The notes below the pieces were generated by a model, which saw only the letters and a list, made by a program, of their open reading frames with translations, ran no database searches and was not told the origin of the DNA. From the NCBI GenBank assembly GCA_903916205.1, contig CAIWVX010000366.1, forward strand, positions 1 through 17,763: DNA of 17,763 nt. Reading direction: 5' to 3'. Position numbers and translations under genes: made by a program. The DNA is from an uncultured beta proteobacterium (lineage in GTDB: Bacteria; Pseudomonadota; Gammaproteobacteria; Burkholderiales; Rhodocyclaceae). Below, in pieces: positions 7,322 to 15,465 of the stretch. Position 1 is the first letter of the stretch; each line of letters starts with the position of its first letter.

Positions 7322-8138
7322 CGTGCCGCAACGGACTAAAAATGCCCGTGTTGCGGCGGTGCAAATGGTGTCGACCCCGCGTGTCGATGAGAACCTCAAC
7401 GTTGCCGCAACGCTGATTGCCCAAGCGGCGGCCCAAGGGGCTGACTTAGTCGCCCTGCCAGAGTATTTTCCGATTATGGGTTTGCGTGAAAGCGACAAAA
7501 TTGCCGTGCGCGAAGTGGATGGCACCGGGCCGATTCAAACATTTCTGGCCGAAACGGCACGGCGGCATGGTATTTGGCTCGTCGGAGGATCGCTGCCGTT
7601 AATGGCCACTTCGCCGGACAAAGTGCTTAACTCCAGCCTGGTTTATAACCCGCACGGTGAGCGCGTGGCGCGTTACGACAAAATCCACTTGTTTGGATTC
7701 CAGAAAGGCAAGGAGCGTTATAACGAGAGCGCAACGATTGAAGCAGGCGGGCAACCGATGGCTTTTACCACGCCTTTCGGGCGAATCGGTGTAAGCATTT
7801 GTTATGACATGCGTTTTCCCGAGCTGTATCGCGCATTGGGCGAAGTCGATCTGATGGTTATTCCCGCCGCGTTTACCGAAACCACCGGACGGGCGCACTG
7901 GGAAGTTTTACTCCGCGCACGAGCCATAGAGAACCAATGTTATGTGCTGGCCGTGGCTCAAGGTGGCCAGCATGAGAACGGTCGCGAAACGCATGGTAAC
8001 AGTATGCTAATTGACCCTTGGGGTGAAATTTTGGCGCGTCAAGATAAAGGAATCGGCGTGGTGTGTGGCGATATTGATCATGCCCGAATTACCGAAGTAC
8101 GTACCAGCTTGCCAGCACTTAAGCATCGGGTGATGTAA
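7302..8138 (+). CDS. Carbon-nitrogen hydrolase (Nit/deaminated glutathione amidase-like)
   Basis: A 278-aa nitrilase-superfamily amidase of normal length. The Glu-Lys-Cys triad is complete: Glu54 in ALPEYF, Lys127 in YDKIHLF and Cys167 in SICYDMRFPELYR. The second conserved Glu (Glu142) is also present. The FP(E/L)LYR pattern and overall length fit the Nit1/Nit2/YbeM group, which hydrolyses omega-amides such as deaminated glutathione (metabolite repair); the exact substrate is not decided by sequence. The start is ATG at 7302, chosen from the perfect upstream AGGAGG and because the conserved domain begins at ARVAAVQM (residues 15-22). It overlaps the yhdP stop by 20 bp and precedes tldD by 74 bp, so the three are probably co-transcribed. 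Confidence 0.92.
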   Translation: MTLPQNDVPQRTKNARVAAVQMVSTPRVDENLNVAATLIAQAAAQGADLVALPEYFPIMGLRESDKIAVREVDGTGPIQTFLAETARRHGIWLVGGSLPLMATSPDKVLNSSLVYNPHGERVARYDKIHLFGFQKGKERYNESATIEAGGQPMAFTTPFGRIGVSICYDMRFPELYRALGEVDLMVIPAAFTETTGRAHWEVLLRARAIENQCYVLAVAQGGQHENGRETHGNSMLIDPWGEILARQDKGIGVVCGDIDHARITEVRTSLPALKHRVM

Positions 8139-8212
8139 ATGAGGTTAATGAGCACCTGAATAGTTACAAACTTTTTTAGATTTAATTCGTCAATTTCTGA
8201 ACCGGAAAATCA

Positions 8213-9674
8213 ATGACCGCAAAAGCTCAAACCCTGCTCGCGCAGGCACAAAAAACCTTGTTGACGCCGTATGGCCTGAACGTTGCCGATCTGAATACGG
8301 TCTTTGGCACGATCATGGCGCACGATGTCGATTACGCTGACTTGTATTTTCAATACAGTCGTTCGGAAGCGTGGAGTCTTGAGGAAGGAATCGTCAAATC
8401 GGGCAGTTTCAATATTGACGAAGGCGTCGGCGTACGCGCCCTCTCCGGCGAAAAAACAGCGTTTGCCTACTCCGACGACATCAGTCTACCGGCGCTGACG
8501 GATGCCGCCTCAGCCGTCCGCGCCATCGCCGCCGCCGGGCAGCAACGCAAAGCCAAAGCCGCCGCAAAACGGATTCAAAAAGCTGGGCATCGCCTTTATC
8601 TTCCGCTCGACCCGCTTGCCTCGCTGGATGCCACGGCCAAAGTGAAGTTGCTGGAGCAGCTCGAAAGCTATGCCCGTGCCGAAGATTCGCGAGTCACTCA
8701 AGTTATGGCGCATATCGCCGGTGAATTCGAAGTCATCCTCGTCGCCGGGAGTGATGGACGACTGGCGGCAGATGTTCGTCCACTGGTGCGGGTGTCACTG
8801 ACCGTCATCGTCGAAGGCCCTGGCGGCCAGCGCGAACAAGGTTCTTCCGGGGGGGGCGGACGTACCGATTACAGCTATTTCAGCACTGAAATATTACGTA
8901 CTTATGCGCGTGAGGCCGTGCATCAAGCGGTGACTAACCTTGAGGCCCGTCCGGCCCCAGCCGGGACAATGAGCGTAGTGCTCGGCTCAGGCTGGCCAGG
9001 CATTTTGCTACATGAAGCCGTGGGCCACGGTCTGGAAGGCGATTTCAATCGCAAAGGCAGTTCAACCTTTGCCGGGCGAGTAGGTAGCCGCGTGGCCTCA
9101 AACGGCGTCACCGTGGTGGATGATGGCACCCTCCCCGGCCGCCGTGGCTCACTCAATATCGACGACGAAGGCAACCCGACCGAACGCACCGTGCTGATTG
9201 AAGACGGCATCCTTAAAGGCTATATGCAAGACACTCTAAATGCCCGTTTAATGGGCGTGGCACCCACCGGTAACGGTCGCCGCGAATCCTTTGCTCACCT
9301 ACCCCTGCCGCGCATGACCAATACCACAATGCTTAATGGCGACAAGAGCGTCGAGGAAATCATCCAATCGGTAAAAAAAGGCGTTTACGCGGTCAACTTT
9401 GGTGGCGGACAAGTCGATATCACCAATGGCAAATTTGTCTTCTCGATGTCTGAAGCCTACCTCATCGAAAACGGCAAAGTAATTTCGCCAATTAAGGGCG
9501 CAACACTCATCGGCAGTGGCCCAGAAGCGATGAATCAGGTCTCGCTAATCGGCAACGACAATGCGCCTTGACCCCGGTGTCGGAATCTGCGGCAAAGACG
9601 GCCAAAGCGTACCCGTCGGCGTGGGACAACCAACCCTGCGAATTGATGGACTAACCGTTGGTGGCACGGCATAG
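8213..9674 (+). CDS. tldD: TldD metalloprotease subunit, frameshifted near the C-terminus
   Basis: TldD pairs with TldE/PmbA as a zinc metalloprotease that trims unfolded peptides; in E. coli it is needed for microcin B17 maturation and CcdA degradation. The metal site HEAVGH is at residues 267-272, followed by [12 protein letters not shown], and the family blocks [36 protein letters not shown] and [17 protein letters not shown] are all present. The first frame stops at 9569-9571 after 452 codons (IGNDNAP). One base later the conserved end continues ([17 protein letters not shown], then [16 protein letters not shown]) to a stop at 9672-9674. Joined, the product is about 486 aa, the normal family length. 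The break lies at GCGCCTTGAC: an extra C, a recent mutation, a sequencing error or +1 slippage at CCT-TGA-C would each explain it. Confidence 0.88.
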
Positions 9675-9734
9675 AAAGCTTCTATGCGAGTCTTTTCGAG
9701 ACGGTATCCCTGAAGGGGCTTGGGGTAAAAGAAA

Positions 9735-9752
9735 GTGGGCTTGACGAGCCAC
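9735..9752 (-). terminator. Possible terminator after the small RHH-like gene
   Basis: An imperfect stem, GTGGCT pairing with AGCCCAC (one bulged base, 5-base loop), followed on the minus strand by the T-rich stretch TTTCTTTTA. It lies 18 bp beyond the stop of the minus-strand gene at 9771. It is weak and could also serve the converging tldD. Confidence 0.35.
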
Positions 9753-9770
9753 TGAGTCGTTATTAAAAAC

Positions 9771-10136
9771 TCAACTAACCCGAGGCACTTTTGCCAGAAA
9801 CTCTTTCATGCTGGCATCGTCAAGGGTTGAAAGAAGAACCAGACCGGCGCGTAACAGCTCACTCTTTTTAATATCCACCCCCTCGGCCAATAGCCGTTTT
9901 TTGAGTTCAACGAGGTGGGCGTACTCCGCTTCAGGGAAGGCGAATGTATCGCGAACCAAGGCGCTGCGTTTGAGTTTTTTATCCAATGGTCGTAAAAAGG
10001 CTTTGGACAAGCGTTTGCGCTTTTCGCCGGTTACCTTTTTTTGTTCGGGCGTGCCGGGGACTAGAACGTTGCTCACTAAACACTCAGGAAGCTTCACTTG
10101 GGGCTTGCGGGTGGGTGGTTTATTAACGACGTTCAT
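9771..10136 (-). CDS. Small ribbon-helix-helix-like protein, function unknown
   Basis: A 121-aa basic protein. The first 60 residues are rich in Lys, Arg and Pro and look disordered. The second half reads RDTFAFPEAEY, a helix (VELKKRLLAEG) and KKSELLRAGLVLLSTL. This layout (a strand starting RDTF, then a charged helix, then KKSELLRAGL) resembles ribbon-helix-helix DNA-binding folds and a set of hypothetical proteins common in betaproteobacteria. A possible nucleic-acid-binding role is inferred only. A good AAAGGA site lies 7 bases upstream of the ATG. It is 27 bp downstream of ispF on the same strand and may be the last gene of the ispD-ispF transcript. Confidence 0.7.
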   Translation of the reverse strand: MNVVNKPPTRKPQVKLPECLVSNVLVPGTPEQKKVTGEKRKRLSKAFLRPLDKKLKRSALVRDTFAFPEAEYAHLVELKKRLLAEGVDIKKSELLRAGLVLLSTLDDASMKEFLAKVPRVS

Positions 10137-10163
10137 AAAAATATCCTTTGAGGTGATTACAGG

Positions 10164-10649
10164 TCATTGTGGTTCATTCCGAGTGATAAGAACCACCGCT
10201 TCGGTTGAAATGCCTTCTTCACGACCGACAAAGCCGAGTTTCTCAGCCGTCTTGGCCTTAACGTTGATGCAGTTTTCAGCGATCTGTAAATCCGCCGCGA
10301 TATACGCAATCATTTGCGGGATATACCGCGCCATTTTTGGCCGTTCGGCGTTGATCGTTGAGTCGACATTGACGATGCTCCATCCCGCTTGGACTAACTT
10401 ATCCCGTGTCGCCCGCAACAATACCCGACTATCGGCACCGCGATAGCGCTCTTCTGTATCCGGGAAGTGTCTGCCAATGTCGCCTAAGCCCGCCGCGCCG
10501 AACAGGGCGTCAATGATCGCGTGCAACAGCACATCGGCGTCCGAATGGCCGAGCAAACCCCGTTCGTGCGGAATTTCAACGCCGCCAATAATCAGTTTGC
10601 GACCGGCTACCAGTGCATGAATATCGCCGCCTTGTCCGACCCGAATCAT
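10164..10649 (-). CDS. ispF: 2-C-methyl-D-erythritol 2,4-cyclodiphosphate synthase
   Basis: IspF (161 aa, family length about 157-160) converts CDP-methylerythritol 2-phosphate to the 2,4-cyclodiphosphate with release of CMP, in the MEP route to isoprenoids. Metal ligands are visible as Asp9 and His11 in GGDIHAL and His43 in LLHAI, with the LLGHSDADV loop at 32-40. The conserved regions [32 protein letters not shown] and [17 protein letters not shown] follow in order. A Gly replaces the usual Tyr/Phe before Asp9, a minor variation. The start overlaps the ispD stop by 4 bp (ATGA), so the two are translationally coupled. Confidence 0.96.
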   Translation of the reverse strand: MIRVGQGGDIHALVAGRKLIIGGVEIPHERGLLGHSDADVLLHAIIDALFGAAGLGDIGRHFPDTEERYRGADSRVLLRATRDKLVQAGWSIVNVDSTINAERPKMARYIPQMIAYIAADLQIAENCINVKAKTAEKLGFVGREEGISTEAVVLITRNEPQ

Positions 10650-11335
10650 GGTTTTCTCCCTTGAAGAATGAGTTCCGCCAAACGCAAATCAGCCGGAAAA
10701 GTGACCTTTAGATTGGTTACATCGGCGCGTACAAGTCGCGGTTTGAAACCGGCTAATTCGATAGCTCCGGCCTCATCAGTGACATTTATGTTTGACGCTA
10801 ACGCCTCACGCAGCAAGGCATAGCGAAACATTTGCGGTGTTTGTGCCTGCCATAACCCATCGCGAGACTCGGTTGATTCAATCCGCTGGGTCGCATCGGC
10901 GCGTTTCAGGGTATCGGCCACCGGCACTGCGAGAATTCCGCCCACCGAATCGTCAGCCAGCTCGTCAAACAAGGCGTTAAGCATGTCCTGCGAAAGGCAA
11001 GGTCGAGCCGCATCATGGACTAAAACCCAGTCATCGTCGGCCAGAACCCCGGCGGCGGCCTCAAGCCCATTGGCTACGCTTTCTGCTCGCGTTGCTCCGC
11101 CACAAAAAACAGCTTGCAACTTGCTGCCCAGAGTTGACCAGTCAAAGCTCGCCCACCACGGGTCTTCGGGCGACAGAACGACCCACACACGCTCAATCTG
11201 TGGGCAAGCACAAAGGAGGGACAAAGCGTGATAAATGAGCGGACGACCGAGCAGATCGAGGTACTGTTTCGGCACTTCAGCCTCGAAACGAGCGCCGCTG
11301 CCTGCGGCTGGAATAATAGCGAAATGACGTGTCAT
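10646..11335 (-). CDS. ispD: 2-C-methyl-D-erythritol 4-phosphate cytidylyltransferase
   Basis: IspD (229 aa) joins CTP and methylerythritol 4-phosphate, the step before IspE and IspF in the MEP pathway. The nucleotide-binding loop [17 protein letters not shown] (residues 9-25) carries the catalytic Arg16 and Lys23; [33 protein letters not shown] and [10 protein letters not shown] are the other family blocks. The length is normal. The ATG at 11335-11333 has no strong binding site. Transcription diverges from the Memo-AMMECR1 gene across a short gap that must contain both promoters. Confidence 0.96.
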   Translation of the reverse strand: MTRHFAIIPAAGSGARFEAEVPKQYLDLLGRPLIYHALSLLCACPQIERVWVVLSPEDPWWASFDWSTLGSKLQAVFCGGATRAESVANGLEAAAGVLADDDWVLVHDAARPCLSQDMLNALFDELADDSVGGILAVPVADTLKRADATQRIESTESRDGLWQAQTPQMFRYALLREALASNINVTDEAGAIELAGFKPRLVRADVTNLKVTFPADLRLAELILQGRKP

Positions 11336-11408
11336 CCATGAATTCTAGCGGAAACTCGCTGGCAATGCCTCGCTTGCCTTGTCTGCGCGACTCTCATATA
11401 TTGGCAGC

Positions 11409-11413
11409 GGAGG
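11409..11413 (+). promoter_or_regulatory. Ribosome binding site fixing the Memo-AMMECR1 start
   Basis: GGAGG, 7 bases before the ATG at 11421. It favours this start over an in-frame TTG at 11379, which would add 14 residues not typical of the family. Confidence 0.8.
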
Positions 11414-11420
11414 TATCTCT

Positions 11421-12770
11421 ATGAACACTAACTCGCGTTCCCCCGCTGTGGCCGGGCGATTTTATCCAGAATCAGCTACGGTTCTTGCGCATGAAATAGC
11501 CCAGATGCTGACCCAGGTTCCCGACGCTTTGTGCGAAAACGCGAAAGCCATTATCGTGCCTCATGCGGGCTACATTTACTCCGGCCAAGTTGCCGCCGAG
11601 GGGTATGCCGCGCTGGCTAAACGGCGTCAGACGATCACCCGTGTTGTGCTACTCGGCCCCGCCCACCGCGTCGCTGTTAAAGGTCTCGCGCTGCCGTCCT
11701 GCCTATCCTTCACCACCCCCTTGGGTGAGGTGCCACTGGATCAGCCAAGCATCACGGCATTGATGGATTTAGCGCAAATCGAGGTTAATGATTCTGCCCA
11801 TGCACAGGAGCATTCGCTGGAAGTACAACTGCCTTTCCTGCAATCTGTGCTGAGCCAATTCTCGCTTGTGCCGCTGGTTGTTGGTCATGCCACGCCGCAA
11901 CAAATTGCCGAAGTGCTTGAACGGCTGTGGGGTGGCGATGAAACCCTGATCGTGGTTAGTTCCGACCTTTCGCATTATTTACCTTACGTTGCGGCACAGG
12001 AAATCGATACGCAGACCGCCCGTCAAATTGTCAATCTTGGCCCGGACATCAGTCACACCCAAGCTTGCGGAGCCTCTCCGGTTAATGGTCTGTTGCTTGC
12101 GGCCCGCCAGCACGGCCTGCAAGGAAAATTGATCCGTTTACGTAATTCAGGCGACGCTTCTGGCGAGCGCAGCCGCGTTGTTGGTTATGCCGCCTTTGCC
12201 TTTTTTGAGAAAGAACACCCTGAGTCGATTGACCCGCTTGGACTCACCCTGCTGACCCTCGTCCGCAACGCTATCGGCACGTCCTTTAAGCGAGAAGCAC
12301 GCGCCGTCACCGCGCATCCTAAACTGGCAGAACTTGCGGCTTCCTTTGTCACCTTGACCCTAAACGGCCAGTTACGTGGTTGCATTGGCAGTCTTCAAGC
12401 CCACCGTCCACTCGCCATCGATGTGAGCGAAAATGCTTTAGCGGCGGCCTTTCGAGATTCTCGTTTTACCCCGTTGAAAGCGGATGAATTTGTCAATATC
12501 CGTGTTGAGGTTTCGCTACTCGAGCCCCCGGAACCTCTCGAATTTCTTGATGAAAGCGATGCCATTGCCCGTCTTCGCCCAGGTCTTGACGGACTGATAC
12601 TGACGCATAACGGTCGACGAGCCACTTTTCTACCGCAGGTTTGGGAGTCATTGCCTGACCCGCATCGGTTCATCGAACAACTCAAACTCAAGGCCGGTTT
12701 GACGGCGGATTTCTGGGACGAAACAATCACCCTCGCTCGCTACCGCGTACAAAAATGGAAAGAAATTTGA
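11421..12770 (+). CDS. Fused Memo-AMMECR1 protein (AmmeMemoRadiSam system proteins B and A)
   Basis: A 449-aa fusion of two families that are often separate. Residues 1 to about 262 are a Memo (mediator of ErbB2-driven motility) domain related to LigB-type non-haem iron dioxygenases. The residues lining the Memo pocket are all present: His48 in VPHAGYIYSG, His82 in GPAHRV, Asp182 and His185 in SSDLSHY, and Cys216 in QACGAS. Human Memo1 has been reported to bind copper or iron. Residues about 272-449 are an AMMECR1 domain with its invariant LRGCIGSL motif at 318-325, then AAAFRDSRFTPL and WESLPDPHRFIEQLKLKAGL. The family role is unknown; co-occurrence with the radical SAM enzyme defines the AmmeMemoRadiSam system, thought to modify or oxidise some shared substrate. 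The next gene overlaps its 3' end by 16 bp. Confidence 0.92.
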   Translation: MNTNSRSPAVAGRFYPESATVLAHEIAQMLTQVPDALCENAKAIIVPHAGYIYSGQVAAEGYAALAKRRQTITRVVLLGPAHRVAVKGLALPSCLSFTTPLGEVPLDQPSITALMDLAQIEVNDSAHAQEHSLEVQLPFLQSVLSQFSLVPLVVGHATPQQIAEVLERLWGGDETLIVVSSDLSHYLPYVAAQEIDTQTARQIVNLGPDISHTQACGASPVNGLLLAARQHGLQGKLIRLRNSGDASGERSRVVGYAAFAFFEKEHPESIDPLGLTLLTLVRNAIGTSFKREARAVTAHPKLAELAASFVTLTLNGQLRGCIGSLQAHRPLAIDVSENALAAAFRDSRFTPLKADEFVNIRVEVSLLEPPEPLEFLDESDAIARLRPGLDGLILTHNGRRATFLPQVWESLPDPHRFIEQLKLKAGLTADFWDETITLARYRVQKWKEI

Positions 12771-13867
12771 ACACGCCTGAAGCCTGTCACCCGGCACGCT
12801 GGTGGCATACCTTGCCGCACGAAGAAGGCAAACTGGCTCGATTACAGTGCGACCTTTGCCCGCGTGACTGCACACTGCATGAGGGGCAGCGTGGCGCTTG
12901 TTTTGTGCGCCAGAACCTTGGCGGGCAGATGATTCTCACCACCTATGGCCGCTCATCGGGATTTTGCATTGATCCCATCGAGAAAAAACCACTCAACCAT
13001 TTTCACCCCGGTTCGTCGATTCTTTCCTTCGGTACGGCCGGCTGTAATCTGACGTGCAAGTTCTGCCAAAACTGGGACATTTCTAAGTCGCGAAACATGG
13101 ATACCCTGATGGATGCGGCCAGTCCAGAAGGTATTGCCAGCGCTGCCGCAGCCTATGGTGCGCAGTCGGTGGCGTTCACCTATAATGACCCGGTTATCTT
13201 TGCCGAATATGCCATTGATACGGCATTGGCTTGCCATAAACGCGGCATAAAAACCGTGGCGGTTACTGCGGGCTACATCCACCGGGAACCGGCAAAAGAG
13301 TTCTACGCGGTGATGGATGCCGCCAATGTTGACCTCAAAGCTTTCAGCGACGATTTTTACGTCAAGCTTTGCGGCGGACGGCTACAGCCGGTTCTTGATG
13401 GTTTAGCCTATATTCATCACGAAACCGCCTGCTGGCTTGAAATTACGACCCTGCTGATTCCCGGCAAAAACGACTCAAGCGGCGAAATCAAGGCACTCTC
13501 AAACTGGGTCGCCCGCGAACTTGGGCCGGATGTTCCCGTGCATTTCACGGCCTTTCACCCGGACTGGAAAATGGGCGATTTGCCACGCACACCACAGGCA
13601 ACACTGACTCATGCCCGTCATCTGGCGATGGATGCCGGTTTGAACTATGTGTACATGGGTAACGTGCATGACACCGATGGCGGCACTACCTTCTGCCCCA
13701 ACTGCCAAGCCGCCCTGATTGAACGTGACTGGCATACCATTCGCCATTACGACCTGCCGGAGAACGGCCACTGCCCCCATTGCCAAACCCCTATTTCTGG
13801 ATATTTCGGCAGATTCGGCAAGCCTTTTGGCGCACAACGCATTCCAGTTAGGCTTGCCCGACGATGA
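12755..13867 (+). CDS. AmmeMemoRadiSam system radical SAM enzyme
   Basis: A 370-aa radical SAM protein related to pyruvate formate-lyase activases. The iron-sulfur cluster motif is CNLTCKFCQN, with Cys97, Cys101 and Cys104, preceded by SFGTAG. The N-terminal CDLCPRDCTLHEGQRGAC (about residues 32-49) gives a four-Cys module typical of this family. AFTYNDPVIFAEYA, VTAGYIHREPA, DLKAFSDDFY and VHFTAFHPDWKM are family blocks. The C-terminus has two CxxC pairs (CPNC and CPHC), a likely zinc ribbon. The substrate is not known; pairing with Memo-AMMECR1 is the only functional clue. The start overlaps the upstream gene by 16 bp; a TTG at 12767 behind GGAAAG is an alternative. Confidence 0.92.
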   Translation: MERNLNTPEACHPARWWHTLPHEEGKLARLQCDLCPRDCTLHEGQRGACFVRQNLGGQMILTTYGRSSGFCIDPIEKKPLNHFHPGSSILSFGTAGCNLTCKFCQNWDISKSRNMDTLMDAASPEGIASAAAAYGAQSVAFTYNDPVIFAEYAIDTALACHKRGIKTVAVTAGYIHREPAKEFYAVMDAANVDLKAFSDDFYVKLCGGRLQPVLDGLAYIHHETACWLEITTLLIPGKNDSSGEIKALSNWVARELGPDVPVHFTAFHPDWKMGDLPRTPQATLTHARHLAMDAGLNYVYMGNVHDTDGGTTFCPNCQAALIERDWHTIRHYDLPENGHCPHCQTPISGYFGRFGKPFGAQRIPVRLARR

Positions 13868-13956
13868 TGAACCTGACATCCGGCAGCTTGTAACGAATAG
13901 CATCTAGCTGCGGCACCTGAATTAAAATTTGCAGCGTTAATCTCTTGGGTATGATT

Positions 13957-13982
13957 CCTCGCGGCTTGCTGCGGGGTTGTTC
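13957..13982 (+). terminator. Likely terminator downstream of the radical SAM gene
   Basis: CCTCGCGG pairs with CTGCGGGG across a CTTG loop (8 pairs, two of them G-T), followed by TTGTTC. It lies 90 bp after the plus-strand stop at 13867. The T tract is short, so efficiency is uncertain. Confidence 0.45.
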
Positions 13983-14163
13983 AATTCCGCGCTTTCCAGC
14001 GCCGGTCTTGCGATGTCCTTGGTGTTTTTCTGCGGTCAATTTTGGCGCGCTGTTTTTTGATCCGGTCGCGTTTGATACGTATGGCCGCCGCGATCCATAA
14101 CAGAGCAATGATCGTACAGAAAGCCAAGGCCATCCACGGGTGTTCTAATATCGTTGGGGTCAT
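13981..14163 (-). CDS. Possible small membrane protein (60 aa)
   Basis: A short open frame in the gap between the radical SAM gene and cysK. It has one hydrophobic stretch (ALAFCTIIALLWIAAAI, about residues 12-28) followed by a strongly basic tail (RIKRDRIKKQRAKIDRRK), the usual pattern of a one-pass membrane peptide with the positive side in the cytoplasm. No clear binding site precedes the ATG, and other frames cover the same bases, so it may be chance. It lies beyond the cysK terminator and would need its own promoter. No function is recognised. Confidence 0.4.
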   Translation of the reverse strand: MTPTILEHPWMALAFCTIIALLWIAAAIRIKRDRIKKQRAKIDRRKTPRTSQDRRWKARN

Positions 14164-14260
14164 TGAATGTGATGGTCGCGTGGTGATTGGTGTGCTGTGA
14201 TTCTACAGCCTCTACGGCTTTGTTAGACTTCATTTCCAAACCTGTATTTTTGGCTTGAGA

Positions 14261-14296
14261 AAAGAAAACGCGCCAAGTGACTGGCGCGTTTTCTTT
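14261..14296 (-). terminator. Strong terminator of cysK (works in both directions)
   Basis: A perfect 15-bp stem (AAAGAAAACGCGCCA pairing with TGGCGCGTTTTCTTT) with a 6-base loop. The A-rich and T-rich ends of the stem supply the T tract on either strand. It lies 22 bp beyond the cysK stop. Confidence 0.88.
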
Positions 14297-14318
14297 GCCC
14301 TTGTCGAGGGCGGGCAAA

Positions 14319-15251
14319 TTAGTCGACTAAATCGGCAAAGAGCGCCGTGCTTAGGTAGCGTTCGCCAAAGGACGGAATGATCACAACGATTAGTTTTCCG
14401 GTGTTTTCTGGGCGTTTGGCGACGTTCGTGGCGGCCCATAAAGCGGCCCCTGACGAGATGCCGACGAGTAATCCTTCTTCGCGCGCGGCGCGGCGGGCAA
14501 AGGCAAAGGCGTCTTCATTTTTGACGCGGATAACTTCGTCGTAAATGTTAACGTTGAGCACATCCGGGACAAAACCCGCGCCGATGCCTTGAATCGGATG
14601 CGGCCCTTTCGGCCCGCCAGAAAGTACCGGCGAGGCGTCTGGTTCAACTGCAATCGCCTGGAAGGAGGGCTTGCGAGCCTTGATGACTTCGCTAATGCCG
14701 GTGATCGTGCCACCGGTGCCGACGCCTGAAATCAAAATATCGACTTGCCCATCGGTGTCGCGCCAGATTTCTTCTGCAGTGGTTTGGCGATGAATGGCCG
14801 GATTGGCAGGGTTTTTAAATTGCTGTAGCAACAGGTAGCGGGGGTCTGAAGCGGCAAGATCTTCGGCTTTTTTGATGGCTCCGCCCATGCCTTCGGGGCC
14901 TGGCGTGAGAATTAATTCGGCACCAAAGGCGCGGAGTAGGGCGCGGCGTTCCTTGCTCATCGTTTCTGGCATGGTCAGCACAATTTTGTAGCCGCGAGCC
15001 GCAGCAACCATCGCTAAGGCGATGCCGGTGTTACCGCTGGTGGGTTCGACGAGAATCGTGTCCGCCTTGATCTGACCGGCTTTTTCGGCGGCTGAAATCA
15101 TGGCTTCGCCGATCCGATCTTTAACGCTGTGGGCCGGATTGAAGAATTCAAGTTTGGCGACAATGGTCGCTCCGGCCCCTTCATTCAGTCGGTTGATGCG
15201 CACCAGAGGGGTGTTGCCGATCAGGTCGGTTACGCTGTTGGCAATGGTCAT
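14319..15251 (-). CDS. cysK: Cysteine synthase A (O-acetylserine sulfhydrylase)
   Basis: A 310-aa PLP enzyme that makes L-cysteine from O-acetylserine and sulfide. The PLP lysine is Lys44 in HSVKDR; the substrate loop TSGNTG is at 71-76; VGTGGTITG binds the cofactor phosphate; GISSGAA lies in the C-terminal part. Length and the opening [15 protein letters not shown] match CysK (the CysM forms differ in these loops). The ATG follows AGGAGA with 6 bases between. It is single-gene by spacing: 214 bp separate it from phaB upstream, and a strong terminator follows. A candidate promoter is listed at 15340-15368. Confidence 0.95.
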   Translation of the reverse strand: MTIANSVTDLIGNTPLVRINRLNEGAGATIVAKLEFFNPAHSVKDRIGEAMISAAEKAGQIKADTILVEPTSGNTGIALAMVAAARGYKIVLTMPETMSKERRALLRAFGAELILTPGPEGMGGAIKKAEDLAASDPRYLLLQQFKNPANPAIHRQTTAEEIWRDTDGQVDILISGVGTGGTITGISEVIKARKPSFQAIAVEPDASPVLSGGPKGPHPIQGIGAGFVPDVLNVNIYDEVIRVKNEDAFAFARRAAREEGLLVGISSGAALWAATNVAKRPENTGKLIVVIIPSFGERYLSTALFADLVD

Positions 15252-15339
15252 GGTTATTCTCCTGTCAGGTTCGGATGAAAAGTGTTGTTTTCGCTCATGA
15301 AGGACGCCGTTTGAGTGAGCGACTTAGTGAAAAGTACGA

Positions 15340-15368
15340 TCTATCGCACGAGGAGCCTAATCTATCAA
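15340..15368 (-). promoter_or_regulatory. Candidate sigma-70 promoter of cysK
   Basis: On the minus strand TTGATA (15368-15363) and GATAGA (15345-15340) are spaced by 17 bases, about 90 bp before the cysK ATG. The -35 matches 5 of 6 consensus bases, but the -10 only 3 of 6. Confidence 0.3.
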
Positions 15369-15444
15369 CGGTCGATCAGTCTGAGAAATACTCGATTCTT
15401 ATATGGTTATCAGGACTCGGAATAACACTAGGTAGAGATTAGGC
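15355..15444. repeat. Widely spaced 9-bp inverted repeat upstream of cysK
   Basis: GCCTAATCT at 15355-15363 and its exact reverse complement AGATTAGGC at 15436-15444, 72 bp apart, in the cysK/phaB gap. The left arm overlaps the candidate cysK promoter. It could be a pair of regulator half-sites, a long-range stem or chance. Confidence 0.35.
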
Positions 15445-15465
15445 CGAAAGTAGGCAAAAACGCGA

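Larger units (their letters stand above)
13868..14318. other. Intergenic stretch between the radical SAM gene and cysK
   Basis: About 450 bp between two converging transcripts. It contains the two terminators listed (13957-13982 and 14261-14296) and the possible 60-aa membrane peptide at 13981-14163. Nothing else was recognised. Confidence 0.6.

Noticed and set aside
8848..8857. Run of eight Gs in tldD as a possible frameshift site
   Set aside because: The frame is intact across it and encodes the conserved GSSGGGG motif.
11379..11420. TTG start adding 14 residues to Memo-AMMECR1
   Set aside because: The ATG at 11421 has GGAGG at 7 bases and fits the family start.
14036..14317. 93-aa minus-strand frame across the cysK terminator
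   Set aside because: It runs through the 15-bp terminator stem and shows no family features; judged a chance frame.
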